Notes under the pieces: generated by a model
What the model saw: only the letters and a program-made list of their open reading frames with translations
Database searches by the model: none
Told to the model about the DNA's origin: nothing
Made by a program: the position numbers and the translations under genes
Assembly (NCBI GenBank): GCA_947626265.1
Contig: CANQRM010000007.1
Span: 60,497-124,496 of the forward strand
Direction of reading: 5' to 3'
DNA length: 64,000 bases
From: an uncultured Oscillospiraceae bacterium
GTDB taxonomy: Bacteria; Bacillota; Clostridia; Oscillospirales; Oscillospiraceae
Shown: one piece after another, positions 11,254 to 19,894 of the stretch
How the letters are laid out: each line of letters begins with the position of its first letter
Numbering within the stretch: position 1 is the first letter of the stretch

Positions 11254-12204
11254 ATGAGCGGACTGATCTTCAACAAGCCCTGGATACCCCAGCGGGCCGA
11301 CCCCTATGTGTACCGCCACACGGACGGTATGTACTACTTCACCGCCTCTGTGCCGGAGTATGACGGGATACGCCTGCGCCGTTCCCCCACCCTGGCGGGC
11401 CTGGCCCAGGCTGAGGAGACGGAGGTCTGGCACAAGCACGACAGCGGGATCATGTCCATCCATATCTGGGCCCCGGAGCTGCACTATCTGCAGGGGAAAT
11501 GGTATATCTACTACTCCGGCGGCGACAAGGACGACATCTGGGCGATACGGCCCTATGTGCTGGAGTGCCTGGGCGGCGACCCCATAAATGACCCCTGGGT
11601 GGAGCGGGGCAAGATGAAAAGAGCCGAGGGCGACCCTTTCTCCTTTGAGGCCTTCTCCCTGGACGCCACCGTCTTTGAGGACGGCGGACGGTACTACTAT
11701 GTCTGGGCGGAAAAGGTGGGTGTCGGCGCGCAGATATCCAACCTGTACATCGCCCGGATGAGCTCCCCCACCAGCCTGGAGACGGTCCAGGTGCTGCTGA
11801 CCGGCCCGGACTACGATTGGGAGCGGGTCGGCTTCTGGGTGGACGAGGGCCCGGCCGTCATCCACCACGACGGCCATATCTACCTCACCTACTCCGCCTC
11901 CGAGACCGGGGTAAAGTACTGCCTGGGCATGCTGACGGCCAAAGAGGGCACGGACCTGCTGGACCCTCTGAACTGGAAAAAGGAGCGCTGGCCGGTGCTG
12001 AAAAGCGACTATGAAAAGGGCATCTTCGGCCCCGGCCACAACAGCTTCACCGTGGACGAGCAGGGCAATGACATCATGGTCTATCACGCCCGCACGGAGG
12101 AGAAGATCGTGGGCAATCCCCTCTACAATCCCAACCGGCACGCCATGCTGATGCGCCTGCGCTGGGACAAGGCCGGCCGCCCGATCTTCTCCTATGACGA
12201 CTGA
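11254..12204 (+). CDS. Cytoplasmic GH43 arabinofuranosidase/exo-arabinanase
   Basis: GH43 enzyme of 316 residues with no signal peptide, expected to trim imported alpha-1,5-arabino-oligosaccharides. Catalytic residues fit the family: D16 (RADPYVY), D137 (SLDATVF) and E198 (VDEGPAV); HIWAPELHY is also characteristic. The ATG at 11254 is preceded by GGAGGAGC, which decides the start over an upstream TTG at 11233. It is followed after 13 bases by a GH51 gene, forming a two-gene cytoplasmic degradation unit divergent from the transporter operon. Confidence 0.85.
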   Translation: MSGLIFNKPWIPQRADPYVYRHTDGMYYFTASVPEYDGIRLRRSPTLAGLAQAEETEVWHKHDSGIMSIHIWAPELHYLQGKWYIYYSGGDKDDIWAIRPYVLECLGGDPINDPWVERGKMKRAEGDPFSFEAFSLDATVFEDGGRYYYVWAEKVGVGAQISNLYIARMSSPTSLETVQVLLTGPDYDWERVGFWVDEGPAVIHHDGHIYLTYSASETGVKYCLGMLTAKEGTDLLDPLNWKKERWPVLKSDYEKGIFGPGHNSFTVDEQGNDIMVYHARTEEKIVGNPLYNPNRHAMLMRLRWDKAGRPIFSYDD

Positions 12205-12217
12205 AGGAGGTATCCTT

Positions 12218-13714
12218 ATGGCGACCATACACATCGACAAGTCCCATCCCCAGAGCCGGATCGCCCCGGAGATATACGGCCACTTCTCCGAGCATCTGGG
12301 GCGGTGCATCTACGAGGGCATTTTCGTAAAGCCGGACAGCGGCATCCCCAACGAAAACGGCATGCGCACGGACGTGGTCCAGGCCCTGCGTGAGATCCAC
12401 GTCCCCGTGCTGCGCTGGCCCGGCGGCTGCTTTGCCGACGAGTACCACTGGCAGGACGGCGTCGGCCCACGGGAGCGCCGCAAGAAGATGGTCAACACCC
12501 ACTGGGGCGGCGTGACGGAGGACAACTCCTTCGGCACCCACGAGTATTTTGAGCTGTGCCGCCAGCTGGGCTGCAAGACCTATGTGAACGGCAACGTGGG
12601 CAGCGGCACCGTGCGGGAGATGAGCGAGTGGGTGGAGTACATGACCTTCGGCGGCGTGTCCCCCATGGCGGACCTGCGGGCCCAAAACGGCCATGAAGAG
12701 CCCTGGCGGCTGGACTACTTTGGCGTGGGCAACGAAAACTGGGGCTGCGGCGGGAACATGACGCCGGAGTACTATGCCAACCTCTACCGGCGCTACCAGA
12801 CCTATGTGCGCCAATACGACCCCGCCGCCCCCATCGCAAAGATATGCGGCGGGCCCAACGTGGATGACGTGAACTGGACGCGCAGGGTGCTGGATACCTG
12901 CTATGCCAGCCCCCAGGCCCCCGGCGCCCACGGCTATATGGACGGGCTGAGCCTGCACTATTACGTCCATCCCGGCGGCTGGGACCATAAGGGCAGCGCC
13001 ACGGACTTCACCGAGGACGAGTATTACATCACCATGAAAAAGGCCCTGTACATGGAGGACTTGATCGCCATGCACAGCGCCATCATGAATGAGTATGACC
13101 CGGAGAAAAGCATCGGCCTGATGGTGGACGAGTGGGGCGCCTGGTACGATGTGGAGCCCGGCACCAACCCCGGCTTCCTCTATCAGCAGAACACCATGCG
13201 GGACGCCCTGGTGGCCGCGGTGACGCTGAACATCTTCAACAGCCATTGCGACCGGGTGCGCCTGGCGTGCCTGGCCCAGATGGTGAATGTGATCCAGTCC
13301 GTGCTGCTCACCGAGGGGCCGCGCATGATCCGAACCCCCACCTGGCATGTGTTCCGCATGTACCGGGACCACCAGGGGGCCCGGCTCCTCCCCCTCACCG
13401 TCGCCGGCGCGGGCACGGCGGGCAGCCGGGACGCCCAGGTCCCGGCGCTGCATGCCTCCGCCTCTCTCGGCGGGGACGGCGCTGTCACCGTGACGGCGGC
13501 GAACCTCTCCCTGACGGAGGGGCAACACGTGTCGCTCACCGGCCTGGACCCGGCCTCCGTGACCGGCACGCTTCTCGCGGCGGAGGCCCATGCCCACAAC
13601 ACCTTCGACGAGCCGGAGGTGGTGAAAGAGGCGCCGCTGGCCGTGAAGGTCACGGACAAGGGCGTGGAATTCGACCTGCCCCCCTGCTCCGTGGCGGCGC
13701 TGCGGCTGCAATGA
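12218..13714 (+). CDS. abfA: GH51 alpha-L-arabinofuranosidase (second copy)
   Basis: Second cytoplasmic GH51 enzyme, 498 residues. Acid/base is E173 ([10 protein letters not shown]) and nucleophile is E305 ([11 protein letters not shown]). It differs clearly from the copy at 4486 (for example NENWGCGG against NEMDGPWQ), so the two are not a recent duplication and may prefer different linkages. The start ATG follows AAGGAGG. The stop overlaps the ATG of the next small gene (ATGA), suggesting translational coupling. Confidence 0.9.
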   Translation: MATIHIDKSHPQSRIAPEIYGHFSEHLGRCIYEGIFVKPDSGIPNENGMRTDVVQALREIHVPVLRWPGGCFADEYHWQDGVGPRERRKKMVNTHWGGVTEDNSFGTHEYFELCRQLGCKTYVNGNVGSGTVREMSEWVEYMTFGGVSPMADLRAQNGHEEPWRLDYFGVGNENWGCGGNMTPEYYANLYRRYQTYVRQYDPAAPIAKICGGPNVDDVNWTRRVLDTCYASPQAPGAHGYMDGLSLHYYVHPGGWDHKGSATDFTEDEYYITMKKALYMEDLIAMHSAIMNEYDPEKSIGLMVDEWGAWYDVEPGTNPGFLYQQNTMRDALVAAVTLNIFNSHCDRVRLACLAQMVNVIQSVLLTEGPRMIRTPTWHVFRMYRDHQGARLLPLTVAGAGTAGSRDAQVPALHASASLGGDGAVTVTAANLSLTEGQHVSLTGLDPASVTGTLLAAEAHAHNTFDEPEVVKEAPLAVKVTDKGVEFDLPPCSVAALRLQ

Positions 13715-13959
13715 GCGCCCGCCGCTGCCTGCGGTGTCTGCTGCGGGAGTTTGACGAGGACACGTACATCCGCACGCTGAAAGAGCACATCGAGCGCACC
13801 CCCGCCGGGGACCGCGCCGCGCCGGAGATATACAAAACGCGGCTGGACACCTGCAAAAGCTGCGACCGGCTGGAGCGGGGGACATGCCTTGCCTGCGGGT
13901 GCTATGTGGAGCTGCGGGCGGCATCCCGGCGGAGCCGCTGTCCCTATGGAAAATGGTAA
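13711..13959 (+). CDS. DUF6171-like small zinc-ribbon protein
   Basis: Protein of 82 residues with two Cys-pair knuckles: CLRC near the N-terminus, and CKSC, CLACGC plus a final CPYGKW toward the C-terminus. The pattern, including YxxRLxxCKxCDxL and GCYVELRAA, matches the small Firmicute family DUF6171, whose function is unknown. It begins at an ATG overlapping the GH51 stop by four bases (ATGA). The coupling to a glycosidase may be incidental. Confidence 0.7.
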   Translation: MSARRCLRCLLREFDEDTYIRTLKEHIERTPAGDRAAPEIYKTRLDTCKSCDRLERGTCLACGCYVELRAASRRSRCPYGKW

Positions 13960-13989
13960 AATAGCGACAAAGCCGCTATTATACATTAA

Positions 13990-14075
13990 GATACCGGTCG
14001 TGCTCCCGGCTTGTGCCGGAACCGCACGACATGGTAATATGACGACCACGGCTGGCCCATATGGAGCCAGCCGTG
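13990..14075. terminator. Two hairpins between convergent genes
   Basis: A long imperfect stem (about 13990-14038, outer TACC/GGTA and TCGTGC/GCACGA, inner CCGGC/GCCGG) is followed by a 10-bp stem at 14047-14056 with 14066-14075. Neither has a strong T-run on the plus strand. They separate the DUF6171 gene (+) from the phosphate transporter gene (-), whose stop is at 14090, and probably end transcription of one or both. Confidence 0.45.
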
Positions 14076-14089
14076 TGCCGTAATATTGT

Positions 14090-15907
14090 TTATTTTTCCT
14101 TTGCCTGGGCGTCCAGATGAAGCTGGCGGAAATATTTTTCATAGTCGGCCCGGAACATCTCCCGGTAGGCGGCGTTGTCGGAGTGGTGCAGCTCGTGGAG
14201 ATACCGGTGCTCCTGGCCGCTGATGGCCGTGTCGTCCCGGCTGAGCATATAGATCGCCAGGTCTGAGCACTGGTCGGACACGCGCTCCAGGTTCTGGAGG
14301 ATATTCTGGTACTGGATACCGGCCGTCACGCCGCATGTGCCCGCGGTCATCCGCTCCACATGGCGGGCTTTCATGACCTCGATGACGTCGTCGATGACCT
14401 CCTCCAGGGGCTCCACCGCCCGGGCCGCCCCCAAATCGTTCTTCAGGAAGGCGTCCACGGTGAGGGTCAGGATATCGCCCACCACGGCGATGGACCCCTG
14501 CAGGTCCGTCCGAGCCTGGGGCGAGAAGGTCTCACCGCTCTCCGCCAGACGCAGGGCGTCGTGCTGGATGTTCTGGGCCAGGTCGCCGATGCGCTCAAAG
14601 CAGTTGAGGGCCTTGATGAGGAAGTTCTGGCTGCGGGTATGGGCGGCCAGGGTGATATAGGGGGAGAGACTGACGATGTACTGATTGGTGGCGTCCGCCA
14701 TCCTATCCAGCAGCGCCTCCCGCTGGTCCACCTTCTCCGCCTTTTTTCCGTCGTATCCAAAGAGCTGTCCGGCGGCAGTCTGGTAGTTGTCCCGGGCCAC
14801 AGAGGCCATGTGGCCGATGAGGTGTGCCGCCTGGTCCAGGGCTACGGCGGGGTTGGAGATGAGGTGGCTGTCCAGCTCCCGCAGGCCCTCCTCGATGTCC
14901 TGTTCCTCCGGGTCCATGGGCTTGTCCGGCACCAGCTTTTCCGCCACCCGGGCGAACACCCCGGACATAGGAAGCAGCAGCACCGCCGGCACAAGCCTGA
15001 ACAGGCCGTGGACGTTGGCCACGCCGCCGGAGTCCAGCATGGTGTTCCACAGTCCGTCGCCGATGACCCCCGTGGCCCGGCCTGCGGCCAGCACCGCCGT
15101 CACCAGCAGCGCCGCACAGATGTTGTAGATCACATGCACTGTCACCGTGCGGACCTGCTCGGGCTTTGCCCCTATCCGGCAGACCAAATAGGCCGAGAGG
15201 CTGTCGCCCATATTCACGCCCAATATCACCGCCACGATGCCGCACAGCCGCAGGCCGAAGGAGCTGGCGAAGGACTGCAAAATGCCGATGACGGCGGAGG
15301 AGCTCTGGATGACGCAGGTGGCGGCCGCACCGGTGAGGAAGCCGAGGACATAGTTCCCCTCCAGCTTCATGAGAAGGCCGCCCACGGTATCGCTCAGGCC
15401 GCTGACCGCGTCGCGCATATAGATGAGACCCATAAACAGGATGCCGAAGCCCACAGCGATGGAGCCGGCGCTTTTGGCGGCGCTCTTTTTCACGAACATG
15501 ATCATCACGATGCCGGCGATCAGGGCCAGGGGCGCGAGATTCTCCGCGTTGAGCATGTACAAAAGCCCCGTGGCGCCGCTCTCCACATCCATGAGCCGGA
15601 TGATCTGGGCGGTGATGGCCGTGCCCACGTTGGCGCCCAGGATGACGCCGATGGACTGACGGAAGGTGAGAAATCCCGCGCCCACCAGGCCCACCGTGAG
15701 CACGATGGTGGCGTGGGAGCTCTGGATCATGCAGGTGACGAACATGCCCAGGATGAAGCCCAAAGCGGGCCTCGCCGTCACCTTGGCCAGCGCCGAACGC
15801 ATGGCACCGCTGGAGCAGCTTTTGAGGCCGTCGCCCATGATGCGCATGCCGTACAGGAACATGGCCAGCCCGCCCAGCAGGGCGATCAGCTGATACATAA
15901 GGTCCAT
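14090..15907 (-). CDS. Na/Pi cotransporter family protein (NptA/YjbB type)
   Basis: Membrane protein of 605 residues. The N-terminal half (about 1-330) has the two inverted PF02690 repeats with the signature segments TCMIQSSHATIVLT and TCVIQSSSAVIGIL (QSS motifs). The C-terminal part (about 365-590) is a PhoU-like helical domain. These proteins move phosphate with sodium. The ATG at 15907 follows AGGAGGCGCC, which decides it over an in-frame ATG 18 codons upstream. It stands alone on the minus strand. Confidence 0.85.
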   Translation of the reverse strand: MDLMYQLIALLGGLAMFLYGMRIMGDGLKSCSSGAMRSALAKVTARPALGFILGMFVTCMIQSSHATIVLTVGLVGAGFLTFRQSIGVILGANVGTAITAQIIRLMDVESGATGLLYMLNAENLAPLALIAGIVMIMFVKKSAAKSAGSIAVGFGILFMGLIYMRDAVSGLSDTVGGLLMKLEGNYVLGFLTGAAATCVIQSSSAVIGILQSFASSFGLRLCGIVAVILGVNMGDSLSAYLVCRIGAKPEQVRTVTVHVIYNICAALLVTAVLAAGRATGVIGDGLWNTMLDSGGVANVHGLFRLVPAVLLLPMSGVFARVAEKLVPDKPMDPEEQDIEEGLRELDSHLISNPAVALDQAAHLIGHMASVARDNYQTAAGQLFGYDGKKAEKVDQREALLDRMADATNQYIVSLSPYITLAAHTRSQNFLIKALNCFERIGDLAQNIQHDALRLAESGETFSPQARTDLQGSIAVVGDILTLTVDAFLKNDLGAARAVEPLEEVIDDVIEVMKARHVERMTAGTCGVTAGIQYQNILQNLERVSDQCSDLAIYMLSRDDTAISGQEHRYLHELHHSDNAAYREMFRADYEKYFRQLHLDAQAKEK

Positions 15908-16210
15908 GGCGCCTCCTATCTGGCGTTGGGCGGAATACTGGGAGTAATTATACTGGTCCATTATAACAGTTTGCTGATTATATTATATTGACGATTTGTA
16001 AAATCCACTATCACGGCAGTGTAAAATCCATGTAAAATCAACGGCCGCCGGACGTGTCAGGCGCATCCGGCGGTCAGTCGGTCGTGGGGTCGTTCGCAAT
16101 CCTTCAATGGTTTTTCTAGCGTTGTAGATAAGAGATAATCACCAACTGCTCAAAAGGATATTCGTTTGTTTATCAGCCCAGGGCTATTATGCAGAAAATA
16201 CCCTTGACAA
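15908..16210. other. Intergenic region, left edge of the mobile segment
   Basis: No convincing gene. It contains a minus-strand TATAAT near 15959-15964 that may serve the phosphate transporter, and short direct repeats of GTAAAATCCA (about 16000-16040). Base composition shifts around 16080-16200. No tRNA gene or copy of the tRNA-Gln attachment sequence seen at 21585-21633 is present here, so this is not an obvious left end of the integrase-borne element. Confidence 0.5.
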
Positions 16211-16234
16211 ATCTCGTCTCAAAAGGAGATACTG

Positions 16235-17806
16235 ATGGCCTACGCGAAGAAAAACGGCTTTCTGCACCCGCAGTTCTTCGTGGACGACGGTATCTCCGGT
16301 ACGACCTTTGACCGGCCCGACTTCCTGCGGATGCAGCAGATGGTGGAGGACGGCGCTGTCAGTACCGTGATCGTCAAAGACCTGTCCCGCTTTGGCCGCA
16401 ACTATTTGGAGGTGGGCGAGTACCTGGAGATAAAGTACCCCACGCTGGGCGTCCGATTCATCGCCATCCAGGAGAATGTGGACACGCTCCGGGAGAGCGG
16501 CACAGAGATGATGCCCTTCAATAACATCTTCAACGAATGGTACGCCGCGCAGACCAGTAAGAAGATACGGGCCGTTCAACAAATGCGGGCCGCTAACGGC
16601 AAACGGGTGTCCCCGGTCGTCCCCTATGGGTATAAGAAAGACCCGGATAACCGGGAGATATGGTATATCGACGAACCCGCCGCCGAGGTGGTGCGGAAGA
16701 TATACGCGCTGTGCCTTGCGGGGCGTGGGCCCATGCAGATCGCCCGCCAGTTGGAGAAGGAGCGGATACTGACCCCGACCGCCTACTACAACTCCATTGG
16801 CAGAGCGGCAAGCAATCCGCCGCCTGCTGACCCATACCGCTGGTCTGATTCCTCCGTCGAGAACATCCTTGCCAACCGCCAGTACACGGGCTGTACCGTG
16901 AACTTTCTCTCCACCACCGTCAGCTACAAGGTCCATAAGGTGATATACCGCTCCCCGGAAGAGCAGCAGATCATACCCAACACCCAAGAGGCCATCATCT
17001 CCGAGGATATGTGGCTCCGGGTACAGGAGCTGCGGGAGAACCGCCGCAGACCAACAGCCACCGGCAGGACGAGCCTGTTTTCCGGCCTCGTGTTCTGCGC
17101 CGACTGCGGGGCCAAGCTGCATTTTTGCGCGGCAAAGAGCCTGAAGCCCAACCAGGAGCATTTTCGCTGTTCCAATTACAAGTCCGGGCGAGGCACCTGT
17201 CAGGTCCACTTCATCCGAAATGTGGTATTGGAGCGGATCGTGTTCGAGGCCGTCCGATACCTGGCAGATTTTGTCCATCGTTATGAACCTGTTTTTCTGT
17301 ACCTGCTGGAGAAGAAAACCGCTGTGGAGCAGAAAGCGGAATGGCAGAAGCTGCGGCGAACCGTGGAGAATGGGCATAAGCGCATCCGGGAGTTGGATAT
17401 GCTTATCTCCCGGCTTTACGAGGACAATATAGCCGGTAAGATAAGCGATGAGCGATACGCGCGGATGGCGGCCAGTTATGAGGATGAGCAGAAGCAATTG
17501 GAGAAGACAGTGGCAGATGGTGAGCAGACGCTCCGGGAGGCGGAGCAGAAGAAGGTGGACGTGCAGATGCTCTTGAATACCCTGCGGCAATGCACGGAAC
17601 TGAAAGAACTCACGCCGACCATAGTGAACTCTCTGATACAGCGAATAGAGGTCCATAAGAGTGAGAAGCCCCATAAACACAATCGTGTCAAGGTGGACAT
17701 CTACTTCACCGCAGTAGGGTTGATAGACCTGCCGACAGAACAGGAGATAGTCCAGATCATGGAGGAAATGCGCCGTAGCCCCCAGAATGTAAGGCTTCCA
17801 GCCTGA
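16235..17806 (+). pseudogene. Large serine recombinase, catalytic N-terminus missing
   Basis: 523 residues of a large serine recombinase. Visible parts: the rest of the resolvase domain (FFVDDGISGTTFDRPDF, VKDLSRFGRNYLEVGEYLE), the recombinase domain (VPYGYKKDP, AGRGPMQIARQL), a zinc ribbon (CADCGAKLHF and later FRCSNY...GTC) and a coiled coil at about 360-450. The first 35 or so residues with the nucleophilic Ser of the usual YCRLS motif are absent. Homology continues upstream of the ATG only as ISSQKEIL, then a stop (TGA 16205-16207). It may be translated from the ATG at 16235 but cannot catalyse strand exchange. Confidence 0.8.
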
Positions 17807-17815
17807 AAAATGGAT

Positions 17816-17850
17816 ACGGTGCAGCCCCTCAATGGGACTACACCGTACCA
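17816..17850 (+). terminator. Stem-loop after the recombinase gene
   Basis: ACGGTGCAGCCCC (17816-17828) pairs with GGGACTACACCGT (17834-17846), with a 5-base loop and a short T-rich end. It starts about 10 bases after the stop codon at 17806 and is probably the terminator. Confidence 0.5.
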
Positions 17851-17920
17851 TTTCAAAAATACTTCCTTATACGCCCCGGCCATTGTCCAGGATGCTTTTT
17901 TCTTTATCGCTGAGCACCGC

Positions 17921-17980
17921 TCAAACCTCCTTCCCGCGCGCCGTTGGCGCGATATTTAATGGTGTTGGCTCCCTTCTTGC
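17921..17980 (-). repeat. 60-bp direct repeat, copy 1
   Basis: Sixty bases matching 18470-18529 with a single mismatch. The core is a palindrome CGCGCC-GTT-GGCGCG. On the minus strand it ends with GGAAGGAGGTTTGA, a ribosome binding site. Behind copy 1 it precedes only a short minus-strand frame (GTG start at 17916, reading VLSDKEKSILDNGRGV then stop), which looks like the remnant of a broken gene. Confidence 0.75.
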
Positions 17981-18005
17981 CCCGGCCCCGCTCCCGTGGT
18001 ATATT
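17977..18005 (+). promoter_or_regulatory. Promoter of the 83-residue unknown gene
   Basis: TTGCCC at 17977-17982 and TATATT at 18000-18005, 17 bases apart, lie 25 bases before the start at 18031. The -35 box overlaps the end of repeat copy 1. Confidence 0.5.
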
Positions 18006-18030
18006 GGGAGCAGAGAAAGGGGGTGATGAT

Positions 18031-18282
18031 ATGGTTAATGTGTTCACCTACAACGGACAAACGGTCGAGGCGTCGAAACTCGCCTATGACCTTGCTTTGG
18101 CCTACGCAAAAACAAAACTGGATTACGCTCTCAGAACGGACCCGGAACAGTTTGAAAACTCGCCCGCCGACCCAGAAACGGAAACGAAAGAATTTTTATA
18201 TGATTCGTTCTGTTCTGCTTTTTCCTATTATTCCGGCCTGGAGGCCGGGGACATTGAGCGCAATCTAAGTCGGTTCAAGTGA
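18031..18282 (+). CDS. Unknown small protein in mobile region
   Basis: 83 residues, not recognised. It starts MVNVFTYNGQTVEASKLAYD after a strong AAAGGGGGTG site, which rules out the longer upstream frame. It is mostly predicted helical and acidic, with no membrane segment and no Cys motif. The 3' end overlaps the end of the convergent minus-strand 62-residue gene by 8 bases. It lies between the recombinase remnant and the repressor genes, so it is probably cargo or a regulator of the element. Confidence 0.6.
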   Translation: MVNVFTYNGQTVEASKLAYDLALAYAKTKLDYALRTDPEQFENSPADPETETKEFLYDSFCSAFSYYSGLEAGDIERNLSRFK

Positions 18283-18463
18283 TGTGCCCGTAGTACTTGA
18301 CCGATTCAAGCGCGCGGTCGAACTCGCGCCAGGTGAGATGCAGCCGTCTGGATACCTCCAATATCTCGGCGGCTGCCTCTTTTACGCGCTGCCGGCTGTC
18401 CGCCTCTTTCCGCTTGATCTCCTGCACAGACTCTTCAACAGCAAGCCTTTCTTCCCTTGTCAT
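18275..18463 (-). CDS. Unknown small helical protein
   Basis: 62 residues, not recognised. It is strongly charged and likely all helical (MTREERLAVEESVQEIKRKE), with no membrane segment. The start at 18463 is preceded by AAGGAGG provided by repeat copy 2 (18470-18529), 11 bases away. It follows the minus-strand repressor gene by about 70 bases and may be co-transcribed with it. Confidence 0.55.
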   Translation of the reverse strand: MTREERLAVEESVQEIKRKEADSRQRVKEAAAEILEVSRRLHLTWREFDRALESVKYYGHIT

Positions 18464-18469
18464 CCCTGT

Positions 18470-18529
18470 TCAAACCTCCTTCCCGCGCGCCGTTGGCGCG
18501 ATATTTATTGGTGTTGGCTCCCTTCTTGC
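18470..18529 (-). repeat. 60-bp direct repeat, copy 2
   Basis: Near-identical (59 of 60) to 17921-17980. In this copy the repeat occupies almost exactly the gap between the repressor stop (18532) and the ribosome binding site of the 62-residue gene. The GC-rich palindrome lies about 15 bases before the AAGGAGG site and could fold next to it. Either a duplicated leader or a small mobile hairpin sequence. Confidence 0.75.
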
Positions 18530-18531
18530 GG

Positions 18532-18765
18532 TCACTGTCCCAGCGTTGGGATCGTCTTGGTCGCTGCCTCGTAGAGAGCATCTGGCGTCGTACCGATGGC
18601 ACGGCACAGGGCAAACATCTCATTAGCTTCAAGCTTCCTGCGCTTGCTCTCTATATCACAAAGCTGCTGCCGCGTCATTCCGGCCTGACCAGCAATGAAA
18701 ATTCGCTTTTTTCCGCTCGCTTCGATGGCCGGCCTAATTCCGTCTCTCACATCCACGTCGGGCAT
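18532..18765 (-). CDS. Cro-like helix-turn-helix regulator
   Basis: 77-residue HTH protein of the XRE/Cro class. The helix-turn-helix lies at about 22-50 (FIAGQAGMTRQQLCDIESKR), preceded by KKRIF and followed by ANEMFALCRAIGTTPDALYE. The ATG at 18765 follows AAAGGAG. It is divergent from a second XRE regulator at 18918, with a 152-base gap holding three operator-like repeats and back-to-back promoters. This is the arrangement of a phage or ICE lysogeny switch. Confidence 0.75.
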   Translation of the reverse strand: MPDVDVRDGIRPAIEASGKKRIFIAGQAGMTRQQLCDIESKRRKLEANEMFALCRAIGTTPDALYEAATKTIPTLGQ

Positions 18766-18780
18766 CTTTGCCACTCCTTT

Positions 18781-18856
18781 ACTCAATTTTTGGGTATATC
18801 TGCATATTAGCACCCATTTATTGGGTTGTCAATACTTTTGTACTCATTTTTTGCGT
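18781..18856. promoter_or_regulatory. Three operator-like repeats between divergent repressors
   Basis: Three 15-bp sites with consensus ACyCAttTwTTGsGT: 18781-18795, 18812-18826 and 18842-18856. The middle one (ACCCA-TTTAT-TGGGT) is a perfect 5-5-5 palindrome. Starts are 31 and 30 bases apart, close to three helical turns, so dimers would sit on the same face. The middle site fills the 17-base spacer of the minus-strand promoter. Confidence 0.75.
18804..18832 (-). promoter_or_regulatory. Minus-strand promoter of the Cro-like gene
   Basis: TTGACA (complement of 18827-18832) and TAATAT (complement of 18804-18809), exactly 17 bases apart. It reads toward the gene starting at 18765. Operator 2 lies between the two boxes and operator 1 just downstream, so occupation by a repressor would block it. 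Confidence 0.8.
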
Positions 18857-18864
18857 TTTTTGTA

Positions 18865-18893
18865 TTGATTTTTCCGCTTGTCGCTGTTACAAT
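18865..18893 (+). promoter_or_regulatory. Plus-strand promoter of the CI-like gene
   Basis: TTGATT at 18865-18870 and TACAAT at 18888-18893, 17 bases apart, 25 bases before the ATG at 18918. Operator 3 ends 8 bases upstream of the -35 box, a position compatible with activation or mild repression. Confidence 0.7.
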
Positions 18894-18917
18894 ACAGTAA
18901 AAAAAGGGGGGCTTGAC

Positions 18918-19301
18918 ATGACTAAAGAAGAAATCGGCCTCGTTATCAAACGCTGTCGGGTCAATGCCGACCTCACACAGGCGCAGGTAGCCGCAAGGAT
19001 TGGGCGTCCCCAGCAGACTATCGCAAATTGGGAGATAGGGCGCTCACAGCCGGATGCCAACACATTATTTGAGTTATTCTCTATCCTTGGCGTGTCTGTA
19101 GATGAAGCATTTGGTTTTCAGCCTCAAAAAGGCACCGGCAGAATCGTCGCGGATCTTTCAGAGGCAGAAGAAAGCCTTATATTGAACTACCGCCGCCTCT
19201 CCACCGCCGGGAAAGAGTACATCCTGCAAACCATGGCTATGGCTGTCCGGTCCTACTCGGAAAAAAATAACGCTTCTTCCGGTTTGGAAAAAGCTAATTG
19301 A
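18918..19301 (+). CDS. CI-like XRE-family repressor
   Basis: 127-residue regulator with an N-terminal XRE helix-turn-helix at about 6-60 (GLVIKRCRVNADLTQAQVAA, then RPQQTIANWEIGRSQPDANT). The C-terminal helical part (about 75-115, LSEAEESLILNYRRLSTAGK) is seen in many phage and ICE repressors in Firmicutes. It lacks a visible LexA-type autoprotease domain. A G-rich site (AAAAAAGGGGGG) precedes the ATG. Divergent from the Cro-like gene across a shared operator region. Confidence 0.8.
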   Translation: MTKEEIGLVIKRCRVNADLTQAQVAARIGRPQQTIANWEIGRSQPDANTLFELFSILGVSVDEAFGFQPQKGTGRIVADLSEAEESLILNYRRLSTAGKEYILQTMAMAVRSYSEKNNASSGLEKAN

Positions 19302-19325
19302 TTTGTAATAAATGGGAGAAAAACG

Positions 19326-19889
19326 ATGGACCATACGAGCAGGGAACATGATCAGTTGGTGGAGAAACTGCGCGTCCTGGAGGATGCCTATAACAACGAT
19401 GCGCCCTTGGTCTCAGACGTTGAGTATGACAAAATGAAAAATGAGCTCTTGCGCATAGAGGCGGAGCATCCCGAATGGACCCGGCTGGATCACACCACCC
19501 AGAAGCCGTTATTTGATGGCTGGGACAATACCATCCTTATAGAACCAACCCAGGTGAAGAACCGCCTGAACGCGGAGAAGCTAAAGGCGAAAGATGTAAA
19601 GATTGACCGCCCATCCCTGCGGGCCGAGATCCAGGGAAGCGCCAGTGTCCCTTATCAAACCGACCTCTCTGGCTGCACATGCCCGGACTTCCGCAACCGC
19701 AAAATGCCTTGCAAGCACATGTACCGCCTGGCGCTGGAGTTGGGACTGATAGAGAAATTCCCAGAAGTGGACAGCACCATTGAAAAGGCCGTAGTACAGT
19801 CTGCCGCCCAGAAGTGGAAGGATGAATTTACCCAAGGCCGCATATCCGCCCAGCTATATGCCAGGGTCGCGGAGGCCCTTCAAAAATAA
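19326..19889 (+). CDS. LigA-Ia-like domain plus SWIM zinc finger
   Basis: 187-residue protein joining two recognisable parts. Residues about 8-62 resemble domain Ia of NAD-dependent DNA ligase, including SDVEYDKMKNELLRIEAEHP and a following TQK, equivalent to the DAEYD...ELE..HPE...SPTQ pattern of LigA. No adenylation or BRCT domain follows. Residues 117-131 are a SWIM zinc finger (C117-x-C119-x9-C129-x-H131). SWIM domains bind DNA or protein; domain Ia binds the nicotinamide part of NAD in ligases. Function unknown. It lies 24 bases after the CI-like gene and may share its promoter. Confidence 0.65.
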   Translation: MDHTSREHDQLVEKLRVLEDAYNNDAPLVSDVEYDKMKNELLRIEAEHPEWTRLDHTTQKPLFDGWDNTILIEPTQVKNRLNAEKLKAKDVKIDRPSLRAEIQGSASVPYQTDLSGCTCPDFRNRKMPCKHMYRLALELGLIEKFPEVDSTIEKAVVQSAAQKWKDEFTQGRISAQLYARVAEALQK

Positions 19890-19894
19890 AAATA

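Noticed and set aside
12074..13924. Minus-strand frame of 616 codons opposite the second GH51
   Set aside because: The plus-strand gene has intact catalytic residues and ribosome binding sites; the antisense frame has none.
17701..17883. Minus-strand frame of 60 codons after repeat copy 1
   Set aside because: It is mostly antisense to the recombinase 3' end, and its ATG is not at proper distance from the ribosome binding site of the repeat.
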